Shown: positions 33,876 through 43,011 of the stretch, piece by piece
How positions within the stretch are numbered: position 1 is the stretch's first letter
Layout of the letters: each line of letters starts with the position of its first letter
Origin: Faecalibacterium prausnitzii
GTDB taxonomy: Bacteria; Bacillota; Clostridia; Oscillospirales; Ruminococcaceae
NCBI RefSeq assembly: GCF_003287405.1
Contig: NZ_PRLD01000012.1
Coordinates: 1 to 64,000 of the forward strand
DNA length: 64,000 bases
Direction: 5' to 3'
The notes under the pieces: generated by a model
Databases searched by the model: none
Seen by the model: only the letters and a program-made list of their open reading frames with translations
What the model was told of the DNA's origin: nothing
Translations under genes and position numbers: made by a program

Positions 33876-35261
33876 ATGGAAAACGAGAACAAGTGGGAAT
33901 ACGATTATTCCGCTTCCAATAACGAGACCGGCTACCCCAACGTGGGCAGCAGCGGCATGAACACGGCAAACCAGTATAACGAGCCGGAAGCACAGCCCGT
34001 GCGCCCGGCGTATACCGCCCCGGCAGACGGCGGCAGCGTGCCGCCCACCCCGCCGGAGCAGCCGCAGTACAGCGCCCCGCAGCAGCCGGAAAAGCCCCGC
34101 CGCAAAAAGAAGAAGTTCAATGGCGGAAAGCTGGTGCGCAGCGCCGTGGCGCTGGTGCTGGCAGCTGCCATGGGCTTTGCGGGCGGCTTTGTGGGTGCAA
34201 AATACGGCGGCGGCAGCAAGGTGGTCATCCAGCAGGTGGAGCGCCCTGCCAGCTCTGACAGCAGCACCGACAGCACCGGCAATTCCATCAGCGCCACCAG
34301 CGGCACCGGCCTGAGCACCGCACAGGTGGCAGAGCTGGTCAGCCCCAGCGTGGTGGTCATCACCACCGAGCAGGTGGTCTACTCCCAGTGGTCATGGTAC
34401 GGCCAGAGTCAGGTGGAGAGCGGCGCGGGCAGCGGCGTCATCATCAGCTCGGATGGTTATATCCTCACCTGCGCCCATGTGGTGAGCGGCGCTTCCAACA
34501 TCACTGTGAGCATCGGCGACAAGGATTACCCCGCTACGCTGGTGGGCGAGGATACCACCAGTGATATCGCCGTGGTGAAGGTCGACGCCACCGGCCTGAC
34601 CCCCGCCACCGTGGGTGACAGCGATAACCTGAAGGTGGGCGAAAGCGTCATGGCCGTGGGCAACCCCTTGGGTGAGCTGGGCGGCACCGTGACCAGCGGC
34701 ATCGTCAGCGCCCTGAACCGCAGCGTCAGCATTCAGGGTTCCAGCTCTGTCAACACTATGTCCCTGATCCAGATGGATGCCTCCGTCAGCCCCGGCAACT
34801 CCGGCGGCGGCCTGTTCAACATGAACGGCGAGCTGGTGGGCATCGTCAATGCAAAGTCCTCCGACAGCGATGCCGAGGGTCTGGGCTTTGCCATCCCGGT
34901 AAATGACGCCGTCAAGGTGGCGCAGGAGCTGCTGGAAAACGGCTATGTGACCGGGCGTCCCTATCTGGGCATCAGCTACTATGCCGTGACCGACGCCCAG
35001 ACCGCCGCCCAGCTGGGCGTGAACGCCTACGGTGTCTACATCGTGGAAGTGGTCAAGGGCGGCCCTGCCGACAAGGCGGGCCTGCAGGCCGGTGACCGCA
35101 TCGTGAGCGTAGACGGCAGCGAGGTTGCCACCCAGAGCGACCTTGGCACCCTGATGCAGGACCACAAGGCCGGCGACACCATCGAGATCACCGTGGCACG
35201 CGGCGGTCAGATGCAGACCGTCACCGTCACCCTTGGCGAAAAGGGCGCAGAGAATAACTGA
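33876..35261 (+). CDS. htrA: HtrA/DegP-type serine protease
   Basis: 461 residues from 33876 (MENENKWEYDY), with GGGAAGGATG upstream. A Pro/Gln-rich cytosolic tail of about 80 residues is followed by a transmembrane helix at about 92-112. The trypsin-like domain has the triad in CAHVVSG (His), TTSDIAVVKV (Asp) and VSPGNSGGGLFN (Ser). One C-terminal PDZ domain (about 350-455) has VKGGPADKAGLQAGDRIVSV. It degrades misfolded proteins at the outer face of the membrane. Confidence 0.95.
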   Translation: MENENKWEYDYSASNNETGYPNVGSSGMNTANQYNEPEAQPVRPAYTAPADGGSVPPTPPEQPQYSAPQQPEKPRRKKKKFNGGKLVRSAVALVLAAAMGFAGGFVGAKYGGGSKVVIQQVERPASSDSSTDSTGNSISATSGTGLSTAQVAELVSPSVVVITTEQVVYSQWSWYGQSQVESGAGSGVIISSDGYILTCAHVVSGASNITVSIGDKDYPATLVGEDTTSDIAVVKVDATGLTPATVGDSDNLKVGESVMAVGNPLGELGGTVTSGIVSALNRSVSIQGSSSVNTMSLIQMDASVSPGNSGGGLFNMNGELVGIVNAKSSDSDAEGLGFAIPVNDAVKVAQELLENGYVTGRPYLGISYYAVTDAQTAAQLGVNAYGVYIVEVVKGGPADKAGLQAGDRIVSVDGSEVATQSDLGTLMQDHKAGDTIEITVARGGQMQTVTVTLGEKGAENN

Positions 35262-35269
35262 AAATAGTA

Positions 35270-35306
35270 AAAAGGCTGCTGCACGGAATGTGCAGCAGCC
35301 TTTTTT
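35270..35306 (+). terminator. Terminator of htrA
   Basis: AAAGGCTGCTGCAC, loop, GTGCAGCAGCCTTTTTT. Confidence 0.93.
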
Positions 35307-35319
35307 GGTTGTGGGAAAA

Positions 35320-35473
35320 ACTCCCCCAGTCGCCTACGGCGACAGCCCCCTCTGGGATGGGGCCTTTGGCATAACGGTAAACTTTCCGGCTAAAGTGCAA
35401 AGCTTCCGGGCGCGCCAGAGGCTCCCTCTCCGAGGGAGCTGGCAAAACCGTCAGGTTTTGACTGAGGGAGTTC
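35320..35473. repeat. Palindromic intergenic repeat, copy C (subfamily 1)
   Basis: Begins CTCCCCCAGTC and ends GACTGAGGGAG. It is closest to copy B at 5901-6056 and lies between the convergent htrA and pullulanase genes. Confidence 0.85.
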
Positions 35474-35482
35474 GTTCTTTAT

Positions 35483-37438
35483 TTACACCGCACCAAAAAC
35501 AGTCGCGCTGTACGGCGCAAGGGGGGCTTTGTTTGTAAAAACGCGGCTTGCCCCCCGCCACAGGCTGGAAGAAGTGCCGTCGCTCAGTAGCTTCCACTGC
35601 CCGGCGGGCAGGGGAACGGTGCAGGCGGTTTCGGTGGGGTTATAAAAGACGCACAAAGCGCTCCACGCCGCGCCGTCTCCCCAGACGGCGGGCAGTGTCC
35701 AGCCCACCAGCGGCTGCTCCAGTGCAAAGAACTGCAAGGCCTCCGGGGCGTGACGGTCGGTGCTGCCCAGCCGGGGAAAGGCTGCCCGCAGCGCCAGAAG
35801 CCCCCGGTAGTAGTCCACAAGGGCGTGGTACTGCTCGGCGCGGTTCCAGTCCAGACGGTTCAGGGCGGGGGAGGAGCGGTAGCTGTTGCCCACGCCCTTT
35901 TTGGTGCGGGCGAACTCCTCGCCTGCCTGCATGAAGGGCAGGCCGAAGCTGGTCAGGTAGATACCCGCCGCCAGCCGGTTCTGTGCCAGCGCCACGGTGT
36001 CCCGGGCGGTGAACTCCGGCTTTTCGTACCGGACGCAGAGCAGCTTGTCCCACAGGGTAAAGTTGTCGTGGGTGGAAACGTAGCTCACGATCTGGCTGGG
36101 CGCGTGGGGCGGCAGACGGTCGCTGCGGCACCATGCCGCCACCGCTGCGCCGATATCCCAGAAGCTGCCGGGCTTGCCCTCCACATAGCCCGGCTCCCGG
36201 GCATCGAAGCAGCCGCCCTTGATGGCGTCCCGGGTGTCATCGCAGAAGATGCCCACCCGCTCGTTGAGCATGGCAAGGTTCGCTTTGTTGGCTTCGTACC
36301 GGTGCAGCTGGCTGGCACCGCCCTGCCACGGCTCGCCGTACAGCAGGATGTCCCGCCCGCCGGGCAGGCTGTCCAGCGCAGCGCGCACCGCATTGATGCT
36401 CTCGGCATCGTACAGACCCATCAGGTCGAACCGGAAGCCGTCGATGTGGTACTCCTTCGCCCAGTAGAGGATGGAGTCGATGAGGTACCGCCGCGCCATG
36501 GGGCGCTCGCTGGCAAACTCGTTGCCGCAGCCGCTGCCGTTGGAAAAGCTGCCGTCCGCATTCTGCCGGAAAAAGTAATAGGGCACGGTATTGTTCAGGG
36601 GATTTTCGGTACGGTAGGTGTGGTTATACACCACGTCCATCACCACCCCGATGCCCGCCGCATGGAGGGCGGCGATCATCTCCCGGCACTCCCGGATGCG
36701 CACCTCGCCCCGGGTGGGGTCGGTGGAGTAGCTGCCCTCCGGCACGTTGAAGTTGGTGGGGTCGTAGCCCCAGTTATACTGCCGCAGCAAGGGCTTTGCT
36801 TCGTCCACGCTGCCAAAATCGAAAATGGGCATCAGCTGGACGTATTTTACCCCCAGCCGCTTGAGGTAGTTCAGGCAGGTGGGGTGGATGCCATCGCCGT
36901 GCAATGTGGTGCCCTGCTGGGTAAAGGCCATATATTTACCCCGCCACGCCGGGCGCACCCCGCTGGCGGCATCCTGCGAGAAGTCCCGCACGCTCACCTC
37001 CCACACGGCGCGCTGCGCCGGGGGGATAACGGGGCGCACATCCCGCTCCCACCCGGAGGGCGCGGTGCGGGCAAGATCTACGATCATGCTGCGGACGCCG
37101 TTTACCCCCACCGCCCGGGCGTAGGGGTCGCCGGTCTCGCGGGTGATGCCGTTTACGGTAACGGCAAAGGTGTAGTAGCGGCCGTGCTGCTCCCCGGGCA
37201 GCCAGATGCTCCACACCCCATGCGCCCCGCGCACAAGGGGCTCTGTGCCCAGCACGGCGCCGCCGTCTCCCTTGTGGTATAAGGTCACGGTAACTGCTTC
37301 GGCGGTGGGTGCCCACAGCCGCAGACAGGTGCCGCCGGGGGCGTAGTCCGGCCCAAGAGGGCCAGTATAGTAGTTTTCGCGGTGGAAGGGTACGTTTTCA
37401 AACAGTGTTTTCCACTGGGCAGGCGTTTTTGCGGCCAT
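35483..37438 (-). CDS. pulA: Type I pullulanase (GH13)
   Basis: 651 residues from the ATG at 37438; the ATG at 37450 is also possible, but AGAAGGA touches it directly. An N-terminal CBM48-like domain (about 20-110) leads into a GH13 barrel with the type I pullulanase signature YNWGYDP. Conserved regions are DVVYNH, GFRFDLMGL (nucleophile Asp), LLYGEPW (acid Glu) and VSTHDN. No signal peptide, so it is intracellular and debranches alpha-1,6 links in imported maltodextrin or glycogen. Confidence 0.92.
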   Translation of the reverse strand: MAAKTPAQWKTLFENVPFHRENYYTGPLGPDYAPGGTCLRLWAPTAEAVTVTLYHKGDGGAVLGTEPLVRGAHGVWSIWLPGEQHGRYYTFAVTVNGITRETGDPYARAVGVNGVRSMIVDLARTAPSGWERDVRPVIPPAQRAVWEVSVRDFSQDAASGVRPAWRGKYMAFTQQGTTLHGDGIHPTCLNYLKRLGVKYVQLMPIFDFGSVDEAKPLLRQYNWGYDPTNFNVPEGSYSTDPTRGEVRIRECREMIAALHAAGIGVVMDVVYNHTYRTENPLNNTVPYYFFRQNADGSFSNGSGCGNEFASERPMARRYLIDSILYWAKEYHIDGFRFDLMGLYDAESINAVRAALDSLPGGRDILLYGEPWQGGASQLHRYEANKANLAMLNERVGIFCDDTRDAIKGGCFDAREPGYVEGKPGSFWDIGAAVAAWCRSDRLPPHAPSQIVSYVSTHDNFTLWDKLLCVRYEKPEFTARDTVALAQNRLAAGIYLTSFGLPFMQAGEEFARTKKGVGNSYRSSPALNRLDWNRAEQYHALVDYYRGLLALRAAFPRLGSTDRHAPEALQFFALEQPLVGWTLPAVWGDGAAWSALCVFYNPTETACTVPLPAGQWKLLSDGTSSSLWRGASRVFTNKAPLAPYSATVFGAV

Positions 37439-37575
37439 GGTCAGCTTCATTCCTTCTTGTAAGATTCATTATATTCAGTGTATCGGACAACGCGCTTTTT
37501 TTCAAGAGGGAATCCCTTGCAAAATGCCGCGCAGTTCACTATACTGGAAGAAAAACACCGATGGAGGGCAGCACC

Positions 37576-39627
37576 ATGGCATATACCGATGATTGGGAAA
37601 GCTTGATGAACGGCGTGTTCGGCGCGGGCGGCAAACTGAAGTTCGGCGGCGCACAGCCGCAGCCGGAAAAGCCGCAGCCCAAAAAACCGGCGGGCAGCGG
37701 CCTGCCGGATCTGAATGCGGCGCTGCTGGAACAGCAAAAGCAGCTGGACGAAATGCTCAAGCAGCAGAACGCCCGGCTGAAAGCGCAGGATGCCGGGGTG
37801 CAGACGGCGCTGGAGGACAGCCGCCAGATGCTGCGGGATATGGAAGCAGACGGCTTGCTGGCCAAGGGCACGGCGGACACAAAGCCGGAGCAGCTGGGCA
37901 GCTTTGAGGGCCTTGCCGCCGAGGTAAAAAAGACTGTCCTTGGGCAGGATGCCTTTGTGGACAGCGTGGTGCGGGCAATGCGCCGCCCCTTTGTGCTGGG
38001 CACCGAGGGCGCAGCCGCCCACAACGTGATCCTGCTGTGGGGCGCACCGGGCACGGGACGGCACTTTGCGCTGGCAGAGACTGCCCGCATCATGGCGGCG
38101 CGGGGGCTTTTGCAGAGCGACCGGATGGCGGTGATGGATCTCGCACTCTACCCCGACCCCGGCGCGGAAAAGCTGTTTTTGCAGGACTTGTACGCTGCGC
38201 TGCACGCCCCGGGCGAGATCGTGGTGTTCGAGCACTACGAGAGCTGCCACCCCGGCTTTCTGCGCATCCTCTCCGACCTCGCGGTCAAGGGCAGTGCGCC
38301 TTTGTCCAGCCGGTATCTGGTCAACAAGGAGGGCATTCTGGTGGAAGCCGGCACGGCGCTTGCCCCCGGTGCAGTGAGCCGCATCGACCCCTGCGGCAAG
38401 TACCTGATCTTCTTCTCCCGCAAGGGACGGGAAGCGCTGGCAGATAAATTCGGCGCGTCCTTTGTGGCGGCGGTAGGGGATGTGTGCCAGACCGCCCCCT
38501 TCACCCCGGAAGCACTCGCCGCGCTGGCGGCGCAGCAGCTGAACGCGCTGGCGCAGCGGGTGCACAGCCGTCTGGGGCTGACCCTCACCGCCGGGGCGGA
38601 GGTGCGGGACTATGTGGCAGCGCAGTGCTCCAAGGAAAAGGGCGCAGAGGGGCTGGCAGACTGCTGTGAGCGCATTTTCCGCGCCCTGAGCGAGTATTGT
38701 TTGCAGACCGATGCAAAGCTGTCCGGCACGGTGGCGCTGACCGCCGCGCCCGAAGGGCTGCAATTTGCGCTGAACGGCGCTGCGCCCGCAGACCTGTTCA
38801 GCCTGCTGCCGGCGGCCTACACCGGCGCGGTGGAGCAGATCCGCGCCGAACTGGATGCGCTGGTGGGGCTTGCCCCGGTCAAGGAGTATGTGTTCGGGCT
38901 GGCAGACAATTTACAGGTACAGCAGCGCCGCGCGGCGGCGGGCTTCAAGACCGCAAGCCTGTCCATGCACATGATCTTTACCGGCAACCCCGGCACCGGC
39001 AAGACCACCATTGCCCGGCTGGTGGCAAAGTACCTCAAGGCCATCGGCGCGCTGGGGGGCGGGCAGCTGGTGGAGGTGACCCGCGCCGACCTTGTGGGGC
39101 GCTACACCGGGCACACCGCCCCGCTGACCAACAGCGTCATCGAGAGCGCACTGGGGGGCGTTTTGTTCATCGACGAAGCGTACAGTCTGTACCGCGGCGA
39201 GCAGGACAGTTTTGGGCTGGAAGCCATCGACACCCTTGTAAAGGGCATGGAGGATCACCGGGACGAGCTGGTGGTCATCCTTGCGGGCTACACCAAGGAG
39301 ATGGAGGTGTTCCTCACCGCCAACAGCGGCCTTGCCAGCCGCTTCCCCAACAAGATCGAGTTCCCGGACTATACGGCGGACGAGCTGCTGGACATCACCG
39401 CCGTGCTGGCAAAGGGCAAGGGCTACCGCCTTGCCGAGAGCTGCACCTTCCCGCTGCTGGGGTACTACAAGCGCCGTCAGGCGCTGGACAGCCGCACCGC
39501 CGGCAATGGCCGTCTGGCGCGCAACACGCTGGAAAAGGCCATCTTCAACCAGAGCCGCCGCCTTGTGGCTGAGCCTGCCGCAGAGCTTGACCTCATCCAG
39601 CCCAGCGATCTGGAATTTGAAGAATAA
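37576..39627 (+). CDS. SpoVK/CbxX-like AAA ATPase with a second, degenerate AAA domain
   Basis: 683 residues; ATG at 37576 with GGAGGGC upstream. A Pro/Lys linker and a coiled coil (LEQQKQLDEMLKQQNARL, about 51-68) come first. A Clp-like AAA domain (about 105-400) has a broken Walker A: GAPGTGRHF at 156-164, with Arg in place of Lys and His in place of Ser/Thr. The C-terminal CbxX/SpoVK domain is intact: Walker A GNPGTGKTT (from 470), Walker B GVLFIDEAY (about 527). The SpoVK family includes rubisco activase CbbX and the sporulation ATPase SpoVK. The role here is unknown; a remodelling ATPase is inferred. Confidence 0.85.
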   Translation: MAYTDDWESLMNGVFGAGGKLKFGGAQPQPEKPQPKKPAGSGLPDLNAALLEQQKQLDEMLKQQNARLKAQDAGVQTALEDSRQMLRDMEADGLLAKGTADTKPEQLGSFEGLAAEVKKTVLGQDAFVDSVVRAMRRPFVLGTEGAAAHNVILLWGAPGTGRHFALAETARIMAARGLLQSDRMAVMDLALYPDPGAEKLFLQDLYAALHAPGEIVVFEHYESCHPGFLRILSDLAVKGSAPLSSRYLVNKEGILVEAGTALAPGAVSRIDPCGKYLIFFSRKGREALADKFGASFVAAVGDVCQTAPFTPEALAALAAQQLNALAQRVHSRLGLTLTAGAEVRDYVAAQCSKEKGAEGLADCCERIFRALSEYCLQTDAKLSGTVALTAAPEGLQFALNGAAPADLFSLLPAAYTGAVEQIRAELDALVGLAPVKEYVFGLADNLQVQQRRAAAGFKTASLSMHMIFTGNPGTGKTTIARLVAKYLKAIGALGGGQLVEVTRADLVGRYTGHTAPLTNSVIESALGGVLFIDEAYSLYRGEQDSFGLEAIDTLVKGMEDHRDELVVILAGYTKEMEVFLTANSGLASRFPNKIEFPDYTADELLDITAVLAKGKGYRLAESCTFPLLGYYKRRQALDSRTAGNGRLARNTLEKAIFNQSRRLVAEPAAELDLIQPSDLEFEE

Positions 39628-39636
39628 AGAAAACAC

Positions 39637-39676
39637 CATGCCGGACAGCCTGCGGGCTGTCCGGCATGATGTTTTT
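39637..39676. terminator. Bidirectional terminator
   Basis: CATGCCGGACAGCC, TGCG, GGCTGTCCGGCATG, then ATGTTTTT. Between convergent genes. Confidence 0.9.
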
Positions 39677-39680
39677 ACGG

Positions 39681-40334
39681 TCAGAACCTTTCGTTCTGCA
39701 ACCCGTCCAATACTTCGTACAAATCGCGGCACTCGGCGGTGTACAGACGGCGCATCTCGTCATCGGCGGGGGCCATGTCCGGCACCATCACGGTGACAAA
39801 GTGCCCGGCGGCACCGGCGCGCACGCCGTTGTAGCTGTCCTCCAGCACAAGGGTGCGGCCGGGCACAGTGCCCAGCGCTTCCGCTGCCCGCAGAAAGATC
39901 TCCGGGTCGGGTTTGGAAGCCGAGAACTGCTCGCCGGAGACAATCACCTTAAAATAGTGGGTCAGACCCCAGCCGTCCAAATGATGCCGGATAGACGCCA
40001 TCCGGCTGGAGGAAGCCACCGCCATGGGGATGTGCTGCGCGTCCAGCCATGTCAGAATTTCGTCCAGTCCGGGCTTTTTGGGCGGCGGTGCCTGAAACGC
40101 CTTTTCCGCCTGTGCGTGCAGCGCCTCGATGATAGCATCCGTGTCGCAGTTTTCCCCGTAGAAGCGGCGCAGCACCGCCCGCATGGTGTCCCCTGCCGTG
40201 CCGCGGGCGGCAACGTCCAGCCCTTCCTTATAAGAAAGCCCAAGGGTGGCCAGTGCCGGCTCCCACAGGGTCGCCCACACCCGCTCGGTGTCAAACATCA
40301 GGCCGTCCATATCAAAAATAACGCTGTCGATCAT
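39681..40334 (-). CDS. HAD family phosphatase (beta-phosphoglucomutase-like)
   Basis: 217 residues; ATG at 40334 follows GGAAGGAGC. Motif I is FDMDGLMFDTE (nucleophile Asp and acid Asp), motif II VASSSR, motif III Lys in SASKPDPEIF, motif IV LEDSYNGVRAG. The cap is the small helical type of subclass IA. Such enzymes remove phosphate from sugar phosphates or nucleotides; the substrate is unclear. Confidence 0.9.
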   Translation of the reverse strand: MIDSVIFDMDGLMFDTERVWATLWEPALATLGLSYKEGLDVAARGTAGDTMRAVLRRFYGENCDTDAIIEALHAQAEKAFQAPPPKKPGLDEILTWLDAQHIPMAVASSSRMASIRHHLDGWGLTHYFKVIVSGEQFSASKPDPEIFLRAAEALGTVPGRTLVLEDSYNGVRAGAAGHFVTVMVPDMAPADDEMRRLYTAECRDLYEVLDGLQNERF

Positions 40335-40485
40335 GGCAGTATGCTCCTTCCATAGAAAAGCGGGGCTGTGCTCCGCAAAAGTGCTCTGTGCCCCTATTGT
40401 ACCATAGATTTGGCAGTTTGCACACCACTGTGCTCATAATTTGGTGCAACTTACCGGGTGGAAAGATGAAACATTTTGTGATTCC

Positions 40486-40513
40486 TTGCAAAACCGGCTG
40501 GGAATATTATAAT
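40486..40513 (+). promoter_or_regulatory. Promoter of ilvE
   Basis: TTGCAA at 40486-40491 and TATAAT at 40508-40513, spacer 16 bases. Confidence 0.75.
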
Positions 40514-40586
40514 AGAAACCAACATTTGTGTCATAAAGCGCCGGAAATCGTGCGCACGCGCATAAAAGGAAAGAGGGAAACTCACT

Positions 40587-41666
40587 ATGTTGGATATCAA
40601 GATCACCCGCACGGCTGCGCCCAAGGCAAAGCCCACCGATGAGACGAAGCTCGGCTTCGGCAAAAAGTTCTCCGACCATATGTTCGTCATGGATTACACC
40701 GAGGGCGAGGGCTGGCACGATGCCCGCATCGTTCCCTACGGCCCCTTTGAGCTGGACCCCGCTACCGTGGTGTTCCACTACGCACAGGAGATCTTTGAGG
40801 GCATGAAGGCCTACCGCACCGCCGATGACACCGTGCAGCTGTTCCGCCCGGACTGCAACGCCAAGCGTTTTCAGGATTCTGCCGACCGTCTGTGCATCCC
40901 CAAGATCCCGGTAGAGGACTACATTCAGGCCGTTGAGACTCTGGTGGATGTGGACCGCGACTGGGTGCCCCACACCGACGGCGCTTCCCTGTACATCCGT
41001 CCCTTCATCTTTGCCAATGATGTGGGTTTGGGCGTGCACGCTTCCAAGCACTATATCTTCTGCATCATCTGCGCTCCCTCCGGCGCTTACTACGCCGAGG
41101 GCATCAACCCCGTGCGCATCTACGTGGAGGACGAGTACATCCGCGCCGCCCCGGGTCTGACCGGCTTTACCAAGTGCGGCGGCAACTACGCCGCTTCCAT
41201 CAAGGCCGGCGAGCTGGCCGAGGAGCAGGGCTACGCACAGGTGCTGTGGCTGGACGGCGTGGAGAAGAAGTACGTTGAAGAAGTGGGCAGCATGAACATC
41301 ATGTTCAAGATCGACGGCAAGGTGTACACCGCTGCTACCGTGGGCACCGTGCTGCCCGGCGTTACCCGCCGCAGCTGCATCGAGCTGCTGAAGGACTGGG
41401 GCTACGAGGTCGTTGAGGGCAAGATCGCCATTGCCGACATCATGGCAGCTGCCCGCGAAGGCAAGCTGGAAGAGGTGTTCGGCACCGGTACTGCCGCTGT
41501 CGTCTCCCCCGTCAAGGAGCTGGTCTGGAAGGGCGAGCACGCCTTTATCGGCGACGGCAAGATCGGCCCTGTCACCCAGAAGCTGTACGACACCATGACC
41601 GGTATGCAGTGGGGCAAGCTGCCCGATACCAAGGGCTGGATCGTGCCTGTGGAAAAGAAATATTGA
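40587..41666 (+). CDS. ilvE: Branched-chain amino acid aminotransferase
   Basis: 359 residues, the BCAT type II length; ATG at 40587 with AAAGGAAAGAGGG. Fold type IV PLP enzyme with FHYAQEIFEGMKAYR, then GFTKCGGNYAASIKAGELA (Schiff-base lysine) and VLWLDGVEKKYVEEVGSMN. It makes or breaks down leucine, isoleucine and valine using glutamate/2-oxoglutarate. It stands alone with its own promoter. Confidence 0.95.
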   Translation: MLDIKITRTAAPKAKPTDETKLGFGKKFSDHMFVMDYTEGEGWHDARIVPYGPFELDPATVVFHYAQEIFEGMKAYRTADDTVQLFRPDCNAKRFQDSADRLCIPKIPVEDYIQAVETLVDVDRDWVPHTDGASLYIRPFIFANDVGLGVHASKHYIFCIICAPSGAYYAEGINPVRIYVEDEYIRAAPGLTGFTKCGGNYAASIKAGELAEEQGYAQVLWLDGVEKKYVEEVGSMNIMFKIDGKVYTAATVGTVLPGVTRRSCIELLKDWGYEVVEGKIAIADIMAAAREGKLEEVFGTGTAAVVSPVKELVWKGEHAFIGDGKIGPVTQKLYDTMTGMQWGKLPDTKGWIVPVEKKY

Positions 41667-41690
41667 GCCGCCTGTCACCCTACGGCTTTT

Positions 41691-41732
41691 TAAGGGACTG
41701 CTGCACACCGTCTGGGGCAACAGTCCCTTTTG
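41691..41732 (+). terminator. Terminator of ilvE
   Basis: AAGGGACTG and CAGTCCCTTTT close a loop of about 20 bases. Confidence 0.75.
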
Positions 41733-41766
41733 CATCACCGCAGATGCCGTTTGCTGCTTTAGCTGG

Positions 41767-41903
41767 CTCGCCCTCTCAGGCGCTTACGCGCCAGCTCTCC
41801 CAAAGGGAGAGCCCTTGGCATGGCGGTGCAGTTTCCGGCTGAAGTGCAAAGTGTACGGTTTCGCCAGAGGTGGCACGGCGTAAGCCGTGACGGAGAGGGC
41901 GAG
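41767..41903. repeat. Palindromic intergenic repeat, copy E (subfamily 2)
   Basis: Ends CTCGCCCTCTCAGG and GTGACGGAGAGGGCGAG. Its middle has CAGTTTCCGGCTGAAGTGCAA, which is typical of subfamily 1, so this copy is a mosaic. Confidence 0.85.
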
Positions 41904-41944
41904 CACACCGACCACAGCGCCGTGCTTTCGCAGAAAGCGGCGCT

Positions 41945-42078
41945 GTAGATGCCGTTCACCGTCACGACCCCTCTCGTGAAAATGCGTTTGGAGCGGCCCG
42001 CAGGCCGCGACAAACGCGAAAATAAAATAATTATTCCGCTATTTATGCGCAGAGCGAAGCGGAGCGCATTCTAAATCA
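41945..42078 (+). repeat. Hairpin module 2 of the compound repeat
   Basis: Same flanks as 25495-25640 (AAATGCCGTT, CGACCCC, CTCGTGAAAATG; GAAAATAAAATAATT, TTCCGCT, AGAGCGAAGCGGAG). The hairpin is GCGTTTG, GCGGCC, loop CGCA, GGCCGC, CAAACGC, different in sequence from the others. Confidence 0.75.
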
Positions 42079-42199
42079 TCCCGCCGCCCCTTTGCGCATA
42101 AAGATTGCATTTCCCGCCGCATGGTGCTACACTACCTATAAAGGGCGTGGGCTTGCTGCCTGTGCCCTTTGCAGGAAGATTTGAGAGGAAAGAAGCACC

Positions 42200-42970
42200 A
42201 TGATCAAAAAATGGAGCATGAGTTACCCGGCGGTCAACGGCACCGAGCAGCGCCGGGTGTATGTCTACCTGCCCACCATGTACGAAGCACAGCCGGAGCG
42301 CCGGTTCCCCGTGCTGTATATGTTCGATGGGCAGAACGTGTTTTTCAACGAGGATGCCACCTACGGCAAAAGCTGGGGCGTGGCGGATTATCTGGACTAT
42401 ACCGACACCCCGCTGATCGTGGCGGCCATCGAGTGCAACGCCGGGGCAAACAACGAGCGTCTGGTGGAGTATTCCCCCTACCGCTTCGATGACCCCACCT
42501 ACGGCCACTTTGACGGCAAGGGACAGGCCACCATGAGCTGGTTCATCCACCGGTTCAAGCCTTTGATCGACCAGAATTTCCGCACCCTGCCGGACAGGGC
42601 AAATACCTTTATCGGCGGCAGCAGCATGGGCGGACTGATGAGCCTGTATGCCCTGCTGCAGTATAACGATACTTACAGCCGTGCCGCAGCACTTTCCCCC
42701 TCCATCTGGGTGGCGCCGGATAAGCTTTCCGGCCTTGTGGGGCGTGCAAAGCTTTCCCCCGGCACGGTGCTGTACATGGACTACGGCTCCCGGGAGATGG
42801 GCAACCACGAGGGCATCCGGCGGGAATTTTCCAACTTGAGCGGCAAGCTGATGACCCGGGGCATCCACCTGACCAGCCGCATCGTGCCCGGCGGCACCCA
42901 CAGCGAAGCCAGCTGGGAAAAACAGCTGCCCTTCGTGTTCCACACCCTGCTGTATGAGGTAGAGGAATAA
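42200..42970 (+). CDS. Esterase family alpha/beta hydrolase (first of pair)
   Basis: 256 residues; ATG at 42200 with TTGAGAGGAAAG. PF00756-type fold: RRFPVLYMFDGQNVFF near the start, the nucleophile elbow GGSSMGGLMSLYAL (Ser about 141), and a late GGTHSEASWEKQLP with the likely catalytic His. No signal peptide, so intracellular. Such enzymes cut esters, including siderophore and feruloyl esters. The next two genes on the same strand are another esterase and an ATP-grasp ligase, which suggests a joint pathway. Confidence 0.85.
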   Translation: MIKKWSMSYPAVNGTEQRRVYVYLPTMYEAQPERRFPVLYMFDGQNVFFNEDATYGKSWGVADYLDYTDTPLIVAAIECNAGANNERLVEYSPYRFDDPTYGHFDGKGQATMSWFIHRFKPLIDQNFRTLPDRANTFIGGSSMGGLMSLYALLQYNDTYSRAAALSPSIWVAPDKLSGLVGRAKLSPGTVLYMDYGSREMGNHEGIRREFSNLSGKLMTRGIHLTSRIVPGGTHSEASWEKQLPFVFHTLLYEVEE

Positions 42971-43011
42971 AAGAAGGGTAACACCATCACCACACCAAAG
43001 GAGGAAACACC

